Assembly (NCBI GenBank): GCA_034928535.1
Contig: JAYFOV010000008.1
Span: 17,213-81,212 of the forward strand
Reading direction: 5' to 3'
DNA: 64,000 nucleotides
From: CAXXOK01 sp001604115
Lineage (GTDB): Bacteria; Bacillota; Clostridia; Christensenellales; Aristaeellaceae
Shown here: piece by piece, positions 53,209 to 62,042 of the stretch
How the letters are laid out: each line of letters begins with the position of its first letter
Position numbering within the stretch: position 1 is the first letter of the stretch
Notes under the pieces: generated by a model
The model's database searches: none
The model's input: the letters and a program-made list of their open reading frames with translations, nothing else
What the model was told of the DNA's origin: nothing
Made by a program: the position numbers and the translations under genes

Positions 53209-53487
53209 TTAACGCGCCTCCCTCTGTGCTTTGCGGTACAGGATCACCGAGCCGGCCAGCATCGTAAATGAAGCAGCCGGTACAAACGCCACCAGCAGTG
53301 GCAGGGAAATGACTGCCAAAATGACCAGAATCACACCCCATAGACCCAGCTTCACGGCATAGAGCCATTTGCGGGGCGTCTCCCCCATCAGGGCTTTGCG
53401 CATCAGCATGCTCTGCAACAGCCCAAACAGGATTCCACACAGGGCAACGATCCCATATGCCCACCATGCAACGCTTGCAAAATCCAT
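53209..53487 (-). CDS. Small membrane protein preceding atpB (AtpI-like)
   Basis: A 92-residue protein with about three hydrophobic helices, directly upstream of atpB in the place usually held by atpI. Sequence similarity to AtpI is not obvious, so the name rests on position, size and topology. The AtpI role would be assembly or Mg2+ supply of the c-ring. AAGGGGG precedes the ATG at 53487; an extension to 53535 lacks a site. Confidence 0.6.
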   Translation of the reverse strand: MDFASVAWWAYGIVALCGILFGLLQSMLMRKALMGETPRKWLYAVKLGLWGVILVILAVISLPLLVAFVPAASFTMLAGSVILYRKAQREAR

Positions 53488-53985
53488 AGGACGATCCCCC
53501 TTCGGTTCCTCGTTTGGGTAGTTTTTTCTGACCATTCAGGGCTCTGTCACACTAAAAATGACTGAAAAAAACAGCCTGCCGCAGCCGTCATTAGCTGCAT
53601 GTGCAAAGGCCGTCAATCATGAAACGGTCGTGCCAAGCCCCGTGGCAGTCGTGCATCCCGGCATCAGGCGCATGGGAGGTGCTGTACGCAGGCGTTGCGC
53701 ACGGCAATCGGCAAGCTCCATCCACCGGCAGGTCAACGTTAAGTGCTTCACAGGCAGGAACCGTGTCTCTTCCACTGCAAGCCCGCGGTTGTCTCGCGGC
53801 AGGTATCCCGCGCAATGCCAACATACTGCCTCGCTTCCAATCCACCAAGCGCGTCCCTGTTTGTGAAGGTAATAACAGCGTCATGATAGCATTAGTGGGG
53901 GTAGATGTCAACACCCTGCACGGATTTATCCACACCGGCGCAAAGGCCGCAAACAGGCGGTGCCTGCGCACCGCCTGAACATGCG
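53488..53985. other. Long leader upstream of the ATP synthase operon
   Basis: About 500 bases between the AtpI-like start and the DUF3795 gene. A near-perfect minus-strand promoter sits at 53883-53911, about 390 bases before the first gene. Partway along there is a CTGC/GCAG hairpin followed by seven T (about 53554-53595) that could be an attenuator or the end of a small RNA. No convincing gene is encoded: frames here are rich in Cys and Arg and have no ribosome-binding sites. Confidence 0.5.
53883..53911 (-). promoter_or_regulatory. Strong promoter, probably of the ATP synthase operon
   Basis: On the minus strand a perfect TTGACA (53906-53911), a 17-base spacer and TATCAT (53883-53888) with a TGC extension. 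It is distant from the first operon gene, so a long leader or a separate small RNA is implied. Confidence 0.75.
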
Positions 53986-54249
53986 TTACTGCTCTCGCGC
54001 CCATTGCTCCAGCTGCTCAATGCGCTCCCCTTCGTTCTGGGTAGCGGGGTCAAACGCAAACTCGTGCAACTGTTTGCAGGGGAAGCGGTCACACTGCCCG
54101 CAGTGTTGTTTGCCGCGCTCCTCGCAGCAGTTCTTGATGATGCATTTGGGTCCCCAAAAGGGCTTCTTGATGGCCAAACAGCCCTCGCATTTCATGATTG
54201 CCTTCCACTTGCACTCGCTGCAAAGCAAGCCGCACCTTGATTCCACCAT
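53986..54249 (-). CDS. Cysteine-rich DUF3795 protein
   Basis: An 87-residue protein with many cysteines in CxxC-like patterns (CGLLCSEC, CEGC, CCEERGKQHCGQCDRFPC). This fits the DUF3795 family of putative metal- or iron-sulfur-binding proteins. AAGGAGG precedes the ATG. It is transcribed from its own strong promoter. Function unknown. Confidence 0.82.
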   Translation of the reverse strand: MVESRCGLLCSECKWKAIMKCEGCLAIKKPFWGPKCIIKNCCEERGKQHCGQCDRFPCKQLHEFAFDPATQNEGERIEQLEQWAREQ

Positions 54250-54297
54250 GATTTGCGCCTCCTTGCGGTCACAGCGCTATGCCCTGCCCGTTGGCGT

Positions 54298-54326
54298 ATC
54301 ATAACAAAAAAAGAAGTCGGTGTCAA
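54298..54326 (-). promoter_or_regulatory. Promoter of the DUF3795 gene
   Basis: On the minus strand TTGACA (54321-54326), a 17-base spacer and TATGAT (54298-54303) with a TGT extension. The leader is about 40 bases. The rest of 54250-54521 shows no gene. Confidence 0.85.
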
Positions 54327-54521
54327 TCGGAGCCCCGTCGGCACAGCCCATGGCTGCACTAAGGTTCGCAAGGCCGTGATGGCAAAGGAAGGCTTCCTGC
54401 GCACGATAGCGCTCCTGCTGTGGCTGGAAGGATGCATGCCCATGCTGTGCCGGGCACGCCTTCGTGCAGCAAACCTTCCCGTGTGCAGGTTGACCCAAGT
54501 GCAAGGGTTGGCTGCCGCCCT

Positions 54522-55208
54522 TCATGCGCGGATGATCCCTCCATGGTATACGCACTCGTATACCCTTTGCCCGTCAGCAAAAATTTCCTCCCGCCCTTGG
54601 AACCAGGTAAAATCGCCTTGCACATGATTGTGGTAAGCATAGCGCCCGTCTATAAAAATCTGCGGCCCTCGAAATGGCATGTCCTTGGGTCGTTTCAGCA
54701 ATGCTGCTTTAAGAAAATCACCGGAAAAGCCTTCGCCAAGCGTCCGTCCGCTGTAATTCATGCTCCAAAGCGGCTCCTCCCGCCGAAAGATCGCTTCTTC
54801 GCCCACAAAGCATTGGCCACCCAGATAGGTATCGATGTAGAGCATATCCCCTTGGGCATATCGCAGATCGTGGGATCCCGGGCGGGTGGATCGCTCCTCT
54901 GGAGCGCCTTTGCCCGCATACGTAGCAGCGCCGGCGCGGAGCAGAAATTCGATCCAAGCGTCATAGGGATGTTTGGGTTGTTCGGCAGGCTGGCTCGCTT
55001 TCGCACACGCATCCTCACCCTGAACCAGCGCGTCCAGCGTGGTTTGAAATACTTTTGCCAGCGCAACCAACTTATCCAGCTCCGGTACGGCGGCGCCGCT
55101 TTCCCATTTGGCGATGGCTTGACGGGAAACTTGCATGCGCTCGGCCAATTGTTCCTGAGAGAGCCCCTGTCCGTGGCGCAGGCGCTTCAACCGTTTATCT
55201 AGTTGCAT
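54522..55208 (-). CDS. XRE-family regulator with a C-terminal DUF5680-like domain
   Basis: A 228-residue protein. The N-terminal ~65 residues form a Cro/C1-type helix-turn-helix (LKRLRHGQGLSQEQLAERMQVSRQAIAKWESG). The C-terminal ~140 residues (FLLRAGAATYAGKG... MLYIDTYLGGQCFVGEEAIF... GFSGDFLKAALLKRP) match the DUF5680 pattern often joined to such HTH domains, perhaps a ligand sensor. The ATG at 55208 has GGGAGGTG; an extension to 55283 is unsupported. No clear target gene lies beside it. Confidence 0.85.
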   Translation of the reverse strand: MQLDKRLKRLRHGQGLSQEQLAERMQVSRQAIAKWESGAAVPELDKLVALAKVFQTTLDALVQGEDACAKASQPAEQPKHPYDAWIEFLLRAGAATYAGKGAPEERSTRPGSHDLRYAQGDMLYIDTYLGGQCFVGEEAIFRREEPLWSMNYSGRTLGEGFSGDFLKAALLKRPKDMPFRGPQIFIDGRYAYHNHVQGDFTWFQGREEIFADGQRVYECVYHGGIIRA

Positions 55209-55407
55209 TGGATTCACCTCCCTGCACAGCATAGCGCAGTTCTGCCGGCAAATGCCATATACCTCTGTTTGCTTCTTTGGCAACCGTTGGTTGCCCCTGT
55301 GCCTTCGCCTCTGGCGTATACGCTATAGCGTCGGTTTGGGGCAAGCGCGGTATGATCCGTCTGCCGCAAACGCTCCGCGATGTACGCCCTGTTCTGGCTG
55401 CAAGGGG

Positions 55408-55914
55408 TCACATAAGCCACGGCATCAGATCCGCGCGGTACGCTCCGCCGGGCTGCACCACGACCTGAGCATAGGCAATATTGCCTGGCATATGCGCACA
55501 GATCGCACCTGGATTGATCAGGTAAACGCCTCGCACCATTTCCAAAAACGGCCGATGCGTGTGCCCAAAAAAAGCAATCTGTGCCCCTCTGGCCTCCGCC
55601 GCACAGCAGAAGCCCTCCAGTCCATGCTTGACATTGAACAGGTGCCCGTGCGATGCCATCATCCTGATGCCGCCGACGTCAAACAGTTCCAGCGTCGGCA
55701 CTTCCGCAGCAGCCAGATCGCAGTTGCCGCGCACACCGTACAGGCGGGTGTTGGGGTTGGCATCCATCAGGATCGGCGCCACCGCATCCAAATCGCGCAC
55801 GCCGTCGCCACAGTGGATGCACACATCAATCGGCATGCCGCGCATGGCCTGCGACAGCGCATCGCGCAGCAGGTCAGGGTTTCCATGGCTATCGCTGAAC
55901 GCAATGATTTTCAT
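55408..55914 (-). CDS. YfcE/MJ0936-family metallophosphoesterase
   Basis: A 168-residue calcineurin-like phosphodiesterase. The metal-binding motifs are complete: FSDSHGN, CGDGVRD, GVRGNCD, ASHGH and FFGHTHRP. It is likely a small-molecule phosphodiesterase in the cytoplasm. The ATG is two bases from the stop of the RNase PH-RdgB gene and has GGGAGAG upstream, so the two are co-transcribed; this pairing recurs in Clostridia. Confidence 0.9.
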   Translation of the reverse strand: MKIIAFSDSHGNPDLLRDALSQAMRGMPIDVCIHCGDGVRDLDAVAPILMDANPNTRLYGVRGNCDLAAAEVPTLELFDVGGIRMMASHGHLFNVKHGLEGFCCAAEARGAQIAFFGHTHRPFLEMVRGVYLINPGAICAHMPGNIAYAQVVVQPGGAYRADLMPWLM

Positions 55915-55916
55915 CT

Positions 55917-57239
55917 TCAGAGGCTCTCCCGCAAAACATCCCGCATCAAGGCTGCTGCATTGGCGCGGTGGCTAACTGCGTTCTTTTCGGACTCGCCCAT
56001 TTCTGCAAACGTTTTGCCCGTATGGTACAGAAACAGCGGATCATACCCAAAACCACTCTCCCCGCGCGGCGCATCCAGCAGCACGCCTTCGCATTCCCCG
56101 CGCACCACACGGGTCGGTTCCGCCGGCAAAGCCAGCGCCATGGCACACACAAAACGGCAACGCCGATCGGTTTTCCCTTGCATATTGCTCAGCAGAAGGC
56201 GGTTGTTGGCGCCGTCCTCGCCATGGGCGCCTGCATAGCGTGCGCTGTGCACACCAGGCTGTCCCTGAAGCGCATCCACGGTCAGCCCGCTATCATCCGC
56301 CAAAGCCGGCAAGCCGGTGGCGCGCATTACGGCTTCGGCTTTCAGGGCAGCGTTTTGCTCGAAGGTATCGCCGTTTTCTTCAATGTCCGTGTCAAAGCCG
56401 ACGTCATGCAAAGTGACCAATTCGCAAACACCGCCGAAAATCGCGCGCAGTTCCTTGAGCTTGTGCGCATTGCCTGTGGCCACTACAACTCTGGGCGCAG
56501 GCAGCAGCTCCTGTCCGCGCCCCTGCAGCGCCGCCCTTTGGGCGCGCATCAAACCCCGTATGCCCAGACGGCCGTAATCCGTGAGCGTTTCCAGCTCACG
56601 TTTGGAAAACGCACGCCCTTCGCCCGTGCCCTGCACCTCAATGAATTCCCCCCTGTGATTCATGATCAGATTCATATCGGCCTGCGCGTTGCTATCCTCC
56701 CGATAGCACAGGTCAAGCATGGCCTGCTGCTCCACCACGCCGGCACTGATGGCCGCCACTTGCGTTGTGATGGGGTTGCGGTCGATCAAGCCGTTTTGCA
56801 TCCATCGGTGAATGGCCAGCGTGAGCGCCACAAAAGCGCCTGTGATGGCTGCGGTGCGGGTGCCCCCGTCCGCTTGCAGCACATCGCAATCCAATGTGAT
56901 GGTTCGCTCCCCCAGCAAAGTCATATCGACCGCTTGCCGCAGGGAGCGCCCAATCAGGCGCTGGATCTCCACACTGCGCCCATCGGTGCGCAGGCCGTCA
57001 CGTTGCTTGCGCTTGCCTGTGGATGCGGGGAGCATTGCATACTCCGCCGTGATCCAGCCACGCCCTTGATTGCGCAAAAAAGGCGGCACGCCTTCCTCTA
57101 CGCTGGCGGTACAGATCACCTTTGTGGCCCCCACGGTAATCAGGCAGCTGCCATCGGCAGTCTGCATGAAGCCAGGCTCAATGTGGCAAAGGCGCGCCTG
57201 GTCTGGGGCGCGGCCGTCAATGCGTTTCAGTGGAAACAC
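55917..57239 (-). CDS. RNase PH fused to XTP/dITP pyrophosphatase (RdgB/HAM1)
   Basis: A 440-residue fusion. Residues 1-238 are RNase PH, the phosphorolytic tRNA 3'-end trimming enzyme, with IDGR at the start, RTDGRSVEIQRLIGRSLRQAVD and TLDCDVLQADGGTRTAAITGA, and EVQGTGEGRAFSKRE. Residues 250-440 are RdgB/HAM1, which removes non-canonical purine triphosphates: VVVATGNAHKLKEL, LADDSGLTVDAL, GFGYDPLFL and SHRANA. Each part looks catalytically complete. The GTG start is close to GGAAGG, so initiation is not certain to the codon. Confidence 0.93.
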   Translation of the reverse strand: MFPLKRIDGRAPDQARLCHIEPGFMQTADGSCLITVGATKVICTASVEEGVPPFLRNQGRGWITAEYAMLPASTGKRKQRDGLRTDGRSVEIQRLIGRSLRQAVDMTLLGERTITLDCDVLQADGGTRTAAITGAFVALTLAIHRWMQNGLIDRNPITTQVAAISAGVVEQQAMLDLCYREDSNAQADMNLIMNHRGEFIEVQGTGEGRAFSKRELETLTDYGRLGIRGLMRAQRAALQGRGQELLPAPRVVVATGNAHKLKELRAIFGGVCELVTLHDVGFDTDIEENGDTFEQNAALKAEAVMRATGLPALADDSGLTVDALQGQPGVHSARYAGAHGEDGANNRLLLSNMQGKTDRRCRFVCAMALALPAEPTRVVRGECEGVLLDAPRGESGFGYDPLFLYHTGKTFAEMGESEKNAVSHRANAAALMRDVLRESL

Positions 57240-57289
57240 TTCCTTCCAATATACAGGCGCAACACGGGTACCGCGCCTTCCATGGTTCC

Positions 57290-57318
57290 ATTATAAGTTT
57301 TTTGTGGGATAAAGTCCA
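57290..57318 (-). promoter_or_regulatory. Promoter of the RNase PH-RdgB/phosphoesterase operon
   Basis: On the minus strand TGGACT (57313-57318), a 17-base spacer, and a perfect TATAAT (57290-57295). Confidence 0.72.
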
Positions 57319-57337
57319 CCCTCCGCGCGCCCCGCAA

Positions 57338-57366
57338 TTGCCTTGGCCACTCGTTTATGCTATGAT
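57338..57366 (+). promoter_or_regulatory. Promoter of rqcH
   Basis: TTGCCT (57338-57343), a 17-base spacer and TATGAT (57361-57366) with a TGC extension. It is divergent from the RNase PH promoter. Confidence 0.72.
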
Positions 57367-57398
57367 GGGGCGTACTTTGAATGCTGGAGGGGATACGG

Positions 57399-59150
57399 AT
57401 GCCCATGGACGGCTTTACCCTGTCTTACCTGGCGCAGGAGCTTTCGCAGGCGCTCACGGGCGGCCGTGTGGAACGGGTGAACCAGCCGGAGCGCGATGCG
57501 TTACTGATCCTGATGCGGTGCGGCGGAGAAAACCATCGACTGCTGCTCAGCGCCAACGCCAATCAGGCACGAGCTCAATTAACCGTGCAGGCCTATGAAA
57601 ATCCCGCCGAACCGCCCATGTTTTGTATGTTGATGCGCAAACATTTGCAAGGCGCCCGGCTCGCCAGCCTGACCCAACCCAGCGGCGACCGTGTGCTGTG
57701 CTTTCTGTTTGATTGCCTCGGCGATTTGGGCGACCCAGTGCAGAAAACCCTGGTGCTGGAGATGATGGGACGCTACAGCAACCTGACTTTGGTGGATGAA
57801 AAAGGCATGATCGTAGACAGCATACGCCATGTGAACAGCGAAATGAGCCGCGTGCGCATGCTGCTTCCCGGGGTCGCGTTTGCCATGCCCCCGGCGCAGG
57901 ACAAGCTGGCACCGGATGCGCTGACCCCCGCAGCGTTGGCCGCGCGATTGAGCGCGCTCAGCCTGCCACTGGAAAAGGCAATTGTGGATTGTGTGGCTGG
58001 GATGGCCGGCGTGTGCGCCCGGGAAGCCTGCGCGCGTATCGGCGTGGATGGCCGCCTTGCCTGCGATGCTTTGGATGCATCCGCCATCGCCACCAGCCTG
58101 GTCCATTTTTGGAAGGGCGCGCGAAATACCTGCGCTCCGGTTGTTTTGACGGATGATGCCGGGCTTGCGCTGGACTTCTTCCCCTTCCCTTATGTAACAT
58201 ACGAAGCAGAGCGCCAAAAGCCCTATGTCACGCTGAGCGCTGCAATGGACGCCTATTACCTCGGGCGGGACATCCATTTACGGATGCAGCAGCGCAGCGC
58301 AGGAGTCCAGAAGCACATCAAGACCCACATCGCCCGTTTGGAAAAAAAGCAGGCCATGATGCTGGAAACGCTTCAGGAGAGCGAGCGTGCGGATCAGTAC
58401 CGCGTTCAGGGCGAATTGCTGACCGCCAACCTGCATTTGATCCAAAAGGGCGCGCCTCAGGTGACTGTGCCCAATTATTACGACGAAGCGCAGACGCCCA
58501 TCACCATCCCCCTGCAAACACAGCTCTCACCGGCCAAAAACGCGCAGGCTTATTATAAGAAATATCGTAAGGCCAAAGGGGCGGAGCAATACGCCCGGGA
58601 ACAATTGCAGACGCTGGCAGCGCAGTTGCAGCTGCTCGATGGTGCCTTGGACGATTTGGAGAAGTGCGCCACCACCGCCGATCTTGGCGAGATACGCCTA
58701 TTGCTCACGGAGAACGGTTTTCTGCGCCCCGACCCCACAACGCGCAAGCGCAAAAAGGCACCGGAGGGTCAGCCGTACCGCTTTACCGCCCCAGACGGAA
58801 CCGAGCTGCTTGTCGGTAAAAATGCCGTGCAAAACGATCGCCTGACCCTGCACGCAAGGGGCGGCGAAACATGGCTTCACGCGCAAGGCATTCCCGGCTC
58901 GCATGTGATTATCCGTACGGAGCAGGAGCCTGCCGCGGAAACGCTCCTGCTGGCCGCCAAACTCGCCGCCTATTACAGCAAGGGCCGCAACCACCCCAGC
59001 CTCCCGGTGGACTATGTTAAGCGCAAATACATCAAGAAGTCGTCCGGCTCCCCCGTAGGGTTTGTGACCTACACCAACCACCAAACCATCCATGTGGGGC
59101 TGACTCCGGAGGATCTGGTTTCCATCGGGCGCAGCGCTGCTCAAAATTAG
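57399..59150 (+). CDS. rqcH: Rqc2 homologue RqcH (NFACT family)
   Basis: Bacterial ribosome-quality-control factor that directs C-terminal alanine tailing of stalled chains on 50S subunits. The protein has 583 residues. The NFACT-N domain starts MDGFTLSYLAQEL; the invariant Asp97-Arg98 pair is present (SGDR) at exactly the positions known from Bacillus subtilis RqcH. A helix-hairpin-helix and a coiled coil (about 300-420) follow, then NFACT-R with LHARGGETWLHAQGIPGSHVII. GGAGGGG precedes the ATG. Such proteins were formerly annotated as fibronectin-binding proteins. Confidence 0.95.
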   Translation: MPMDGFTLSYLAQELSQALTGGRVERVNQPERDALLILMRCGGENHRLLLSANANQARAQLTVQAYENPAEPPMFCMLMRKHLQGARLASLTQPSGDRVLCFLFDCLGDLGDPVQKTLVLEMMGRYSNLTLVDEKGMIVDSIRHVNSEMSRVRMLLPGVAFAMPPAQDKLAPDALTPAALAARLSALSLPLEKAIVDCVAGMAGVCAREACARIGVDGRLACDALDASAIATSLVHFWKGARNTCAPVVLTDDAGLALDFFPFPYVTYEAERQKPYVTLSAAMDAYYLGRDIHLRMQQRSAGVQKHIKTHIARLEKKQAMMLETLQESERADQYRVQGELLTANLHLIQKGAPQVTVPNYYDEAQTPITIPLQTQLSPAKNAQAYYKKYRKAKGAEQYAREQLQTLAAQLQLLDGALDDLEKCATTADLGEIRLLLTENGFLRPDPTTRKRKKAPEGQPYRFTAPDGTELLVGKNAVQNDRLTLHARGGETWLHAQGIPGSHVIIRTEQEPAAETLLLAAKLAAYYSKGRNHPSLPVDYVKRKYIKKSSGSPVGFVTYTNHQTIHVGLTPEDLVSIGRSAAQN

Positions 59151-59162
59151 GAGGGTCGCCCC

Positions 59163-59717
59163 ATGCAAGTAACCATCCGTGTAGCCACCCAAGACGATGC
59201 GCGCTTTGTTCATGATGTGTACGGCCATTTTGTCTATCACAGCAATGCGACCTTCTCCACGGAAAATCCCAATGTGTCTGCCTATCGCGAAAAAATTCTA
59301 CACACGTTGGAGCGTTACCCCTTTTATATCTGTGAAGCGGATGGGCGGCCTTGCGGCTTTGCTTATGGCGCGCAGATCCGCCCGCATGAAGCCTATCAAT
59401 GGGATGTGGAAGGCACCATCTACCTCGCGCCGGATGCGCCCAAACGTATGGGCATTGGCTCCAAACTCTATCAGGCATTGATCGATACCCTTCAGGCACA
59501 GGGCTATAAAACTGTCTACGGCGTGATTACCGATCAAAACGAGCCGAGTCTGGCGATGCACAGAGCTATGGGCTTCCATGAAGCTGGGCATTTCCGCAAC
59601 ATGGGCTATAAAAATGGTCAGTGGCTGGGCGTGATATGGATGCAGCTGGATATCGGCTCCTTTGACAGTGCGCCGGAAGCGCCGATTCCCTTTGCGCTCT
59701 GGCGGCAAGGCAGATGA
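59163..59717 (+). CDS. GNAT N-acetyltransferase (phosphinothricin acetyltransferase-like)
   Basis: A 184-residue acetyltransferase of the PAT/YncA branch. It shows IRVATQDDARFVHDVYGHFV at the N-terminus and the acetyl-CoA loop APDAPKRMGIGSKLYQALID, then TDQNEPSLAMHRAMGF and GHFRNMGYKNGQWLGVIWMQL. It probably acetylates a small amine such as an amino-acid analogue; the substrate is unknown. GGAGG precedes the ATG, 12 bases after rqcH, so they are probably co-transcribed. Confidence 0.9.
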   Translation: MQVTIRVATQDDARFVHDVYGHFVYHSNATFSTENPNVSAYREKILHTLERYPFYICEADGRPCGFAYGAQIRPHEAYQWDVEGTIYLAPDAPKRMGIGSKLYQALIDTLQAQGYKTVYGVITDQNEPSLAMHRAMGFHEAGHFRNMGYKNGQWLGVIWMQLDIGSFDSAPEAPIPFALWRQGR

Positions 59718-59792
59718 TGCATCGCCCCGCTATGAAAAAGCCAACGACTGCAACGCAGATCAATCAATGATGTTTCAGCATAAAATTTCAAA

Positions 59793-59821
59793 TTGACAAG
59801 ATAGCCGCAAGGTAGTATAAT
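59793..59821 (+). promoter_or_regulatory. Consensus promoter of tRNA-Ser
   Basis: Perfect TTGACA (59793-59798), a 17-base spacer and perfect TATAAT (59816-59821), ending 26 bases before the tRNA. Confidence 0.95.
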
Positions 59822-59847
59822 CTCAACGTTGCGATTCAGCAGCCCAA

Positions 59848-59937
59848 GGAGAGTTGGCTGAGTGGTCGAAGGCGCACGACTGGAAATCGTGTTCAGGCTG
59901 AAACCTGACTAGGGTTCAAATCCCTAACTCTCCGCCA
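59848..59937 (+). tRNA. tRNA-Ser (anticodon GGA)
   Basis: A 90-base class II tRNA with the long serine variable arm. The acceptor stem GGAGAGT pairs with ACTCTCC. The anticodon stem CACGA/TCGTG closes a seven-base loop with GGA at 59882-59884, which reads UCC and UCU. The T arm contains GGTTCAAATCC. The discriminator is G and CCA is encoded at 59935-59937. AT-rich, apparently acquired DNA follows directly. Confidence 0.97.
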
Positions 59938-59938
59938 T

Positions 59939-59980
59939 AAAAGGACGTCAATCTCGATACGAGGTCGGCGTCCTTTTAGT
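59939..59980 (+). terminator. Terminator of tRNA-Ser
   Basis: AAAAGGACG (59939-59947) pairs with CGTCCTTTT (59969-59977), with an inner CTCG/CGAG stem. Confidence 0.88.
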
Positions 59981-60344
59981 ACAGGTGGAAAGCGTTGAAT
60001 TATAAAGGTTGCGGCGATTTCGCCAGTAATGAATATGACTTTAAGAGTACATTTCGAGGACCCTCGCGAACCAGATATTCCCATACGCTTGACATTATGA
60101 AACTATTACTAAGACTGGGTGCATTTTTTGCACCCACCCGTTGGTCAAAATCAATGATCTCCTGTTGTTAGGCCCTTGTACTAAGCGGGGCAAAGATCAT
60201 TCCACTTTCAGTTCCCAAAGTCGTTAAACTGTCGACGGTGGAATAAATGGACTATAGCAGGAAAAAACACAATGTAAACGCTATCAGCGTTCTTACAAAC
60301 AAACCACACGCAATACCATCGCGATTGAATACTGGATGTCGATG
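59981..60344. other. Gene-free stretch between tRNA-Ser and the defence-like operon
   Basis: About 360 bases, clearly AT-richer than the DNA before it. It holds a perfect 8-bp hairpin TGGGTGCA/TGCACCCA (60116-60136) with a T5 loop, of unknown role. I find no integrase fragment and no copy of the tRNA 3' end. Confidence 0.5.
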
Positions 60345-62042
60345 CTATTCAGTATCGACAGAGGCACCAATCTGTTGAAGTGCTTCTAGTATACCCAGAT
60401 GTTTCTTGTAATCCTCTGAATTTAGCATCTGATATTTTTGGTTTTGTAGGTGGATGACATTTTCCACTGAATACTGATTCCTAAGGGATTCTGGGAAACT
60501 AAGCTTTGTAATGATAAGCTGAGCATTCGGCATAGGCAATGTAAATAGAAACTTCCATAATTCATCTTCTTTAGCATCATCCAATTCGCCATAAGAAGGA
60601 CTGTCGATAAGAATGGGTAGTACCATTGCCGACGGATTGTATTTTGCTTTTAACCGTAGAAGAGTATATAGCCAGATTAGTGTAACCAGACGCATATTAT
60701 TCTCGGTCGCGACAAATGCACTGGTTATTTTTTGTATTTTCGAATCGTCAACTTCCTGCAAAGCGAATCTTGTGAAGGCCTCCTTCATAAGAGGGTAGTA
60801 CTCGTCATTTAGTTCACGGATTCTAGTCTGGTATACCCTAAGATCTTTATCTAAAGCTTTCAGCTTTTCTTTCAAGCCTTCTATCGCTAGGAATAGAGCG
60901 TCTGCCTCGGATACAAATTCATCACGAATTTGAATAGCACCCTCTTGGCGAACAAGATCATGCGAATAATTTTGTGCGTTTTGAAGCTGGGACTTATATC
61001 TGTTTACCTCAGCAAGTTTTTCTTTATACTGCATCTGGAGATTCTCAAGCATACGGTTCAACTCAATGATCTGAAAGTCCAGTTCATCATGCATGATAAG
61101 CATGGCTGCTTGTTGGTTATATCCTATGGCGCGTAACTTTCCTAAATCGTCAAGAACAGACTGGCATCTTGGACACTGGTGGCTTGTGTTCATTTTTTCA
61201 ATACCAGCAACAGTGGCACGTTGTTCTGTATGAAGATCATCCAATTGCTTTTGCAAGGTGATGCGTTTGTTAGATAAATCAACAATATTGCGCTTTAGTT
61301 TACTCATTGTGCTAACCAATTGACTATAAGTACGCGAAATGGAATCAACTTCCTGCTGTAAAGCTACCATGTTGGAAGAATAATCGGTCTCGATAATCTC
61401 ACTTGATATACGCGAGATCATCCCCTGTAGCATAGCAAGTTTTTCTTCTGCCTTGCTTTTTTCACTGGTCAGTTGTTCATGTTCCCTCTTAATGTGATAA
61501 TAACTTGCATCGAAAGCGCCAAGGTGGTTATAAATCACTGTTTCTTTTGCTGCAGGGTACTCTCCCATGCCTTCGAAAGAGGAAAAGTATGGACCCGTCG
61601 GTTTATCTAGGTAATTCAGAACGTACGAGTACGCGGGTGGCGCCAACTCGAGCTCTTGCCCGCTCCTATTTGGCAAGTATACAGCCAAACCAAATTGCTT
61701 TTCTAAGAAGGCTCCGAGATCATGCTTGTGTGTGGCTTCATATAGTAAAGAAGAAGCATGATAAACACGATGTAATTTATCATGACGATAGAATTGATAC
61801 TCATTACCGTTTACATCAGCAATAACAATTGTGATTACATCTTTAACGGGCCACATGGCGTCAAACTTGCAATCAGCTCCCAAAGTATGGTAAATGCATT
61901 TTAGAATTGTTGTTTTTCCCATGTTGTTACCGTCTACTGAGGCGGTGGTAATCACATTTTTTCCGTTTACAAAGGCAACGAATTTGCCCTTTTCCTCCTT
62001 TGGGAAAAAAATGTAGAGTGCTTTCATTATTAGAACTGACAT
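60345..62042 (-). CDS. SMC/Rad50-like ATPase with zinc-hook motif (LmuB/ABC-3C-like)
   Basis: A 565-residue ATPase. The N-terminal head has a Walker A-like DGNNMGKTT (residues 37-45) in which the usual first Gly is Asp. A long Gln/Glu/Lys-rich coiled coil spans about 185-425, interrupted by CPRC at 290-293, a hook-like CxxC. The C-terminal head has hydrophobic strand VLPILIDSP (Walker B region, about 474-482) and a following QLIITKL strand. This matches the SMC-like ATPases of Lamassu (LmuB) and ABC-three-component systems, possibly the DUF2326 group. GGAGGAG precedes the ATG, which overlaps the nuclease gene by 13 bases. Confidence 0.75.
   Translation of the reverse strand: MSVLIMKALYIFFPKEEKGKFVAFVNGKNVITTASVDGNNMGKTTILKCIYHTLGADCKFDAMWPVKDVITIVIADVNGNEYQFYRHDKLHRVYHASSLLYEATHKHDLGAFLEKQFGLAVYLPNRSGQELELAPPAYSYVLNYLDKPTGPYFSSFEGMGEYPAAKETVIYNHLGAFDASYYHIKREHEQLTSEKSKAEEKLAMLQGMISRISSEIIETDYSSNMVALQQEVDSISRTYSQLVSTMSKLKRNIVDLSNKRITLQKQLDDLHTEQRATVAGIEKMNTSHQCPRCQSVLDDLGKLRAIGYNQQAAMLIMHDELDFQIIELNRMLENLQMQYKEKLAEVNRYKSQLQNAQNYSHDLVRQEGAIQIRDEFVSEADALFLAIEGLKEKLKALDKDLRVYQTRIRELNDEYYPLMKEAFTRFALQEVDDSKIQKITSAFVATENNMRLVTLIWLYTLLRLKAKYNPSAMVLPILIDSPSYGELDDAKEDELWKFLFTLPMPNAQLIITKLSFPESLRNQYSVENVIHLQNQKYQMLNSEDYKKHLGILEALQQIGASVDTE

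Noticed and set aside
53591..54004. 137-residue minus-strand frame in the ATP synthase leader
   Set aside because: Starts within or before the promoter, rich in Cys/Arg/Pro, no Shine-Dalgarno; treated as untranslated leader.
54420..55202. 260-residue plus-strand frame
   Set aside because: Antisense to the XRE/DUF5680 gene, which has clear HTH motifs and a ribosome-binding site.
59893..60084. Minus-strand frame ending RRVRDLNPSQVSA
   Set aside because: Its end is the antisense translation of the tRNA-Ser, a common artefact.
59938..60344. Integrase or attachment-site copy next to the tRNA
   Set aside because: No open frame with recombinase motifs and no repeat of the tRNA 3' end in this stretch or the rest of the window.
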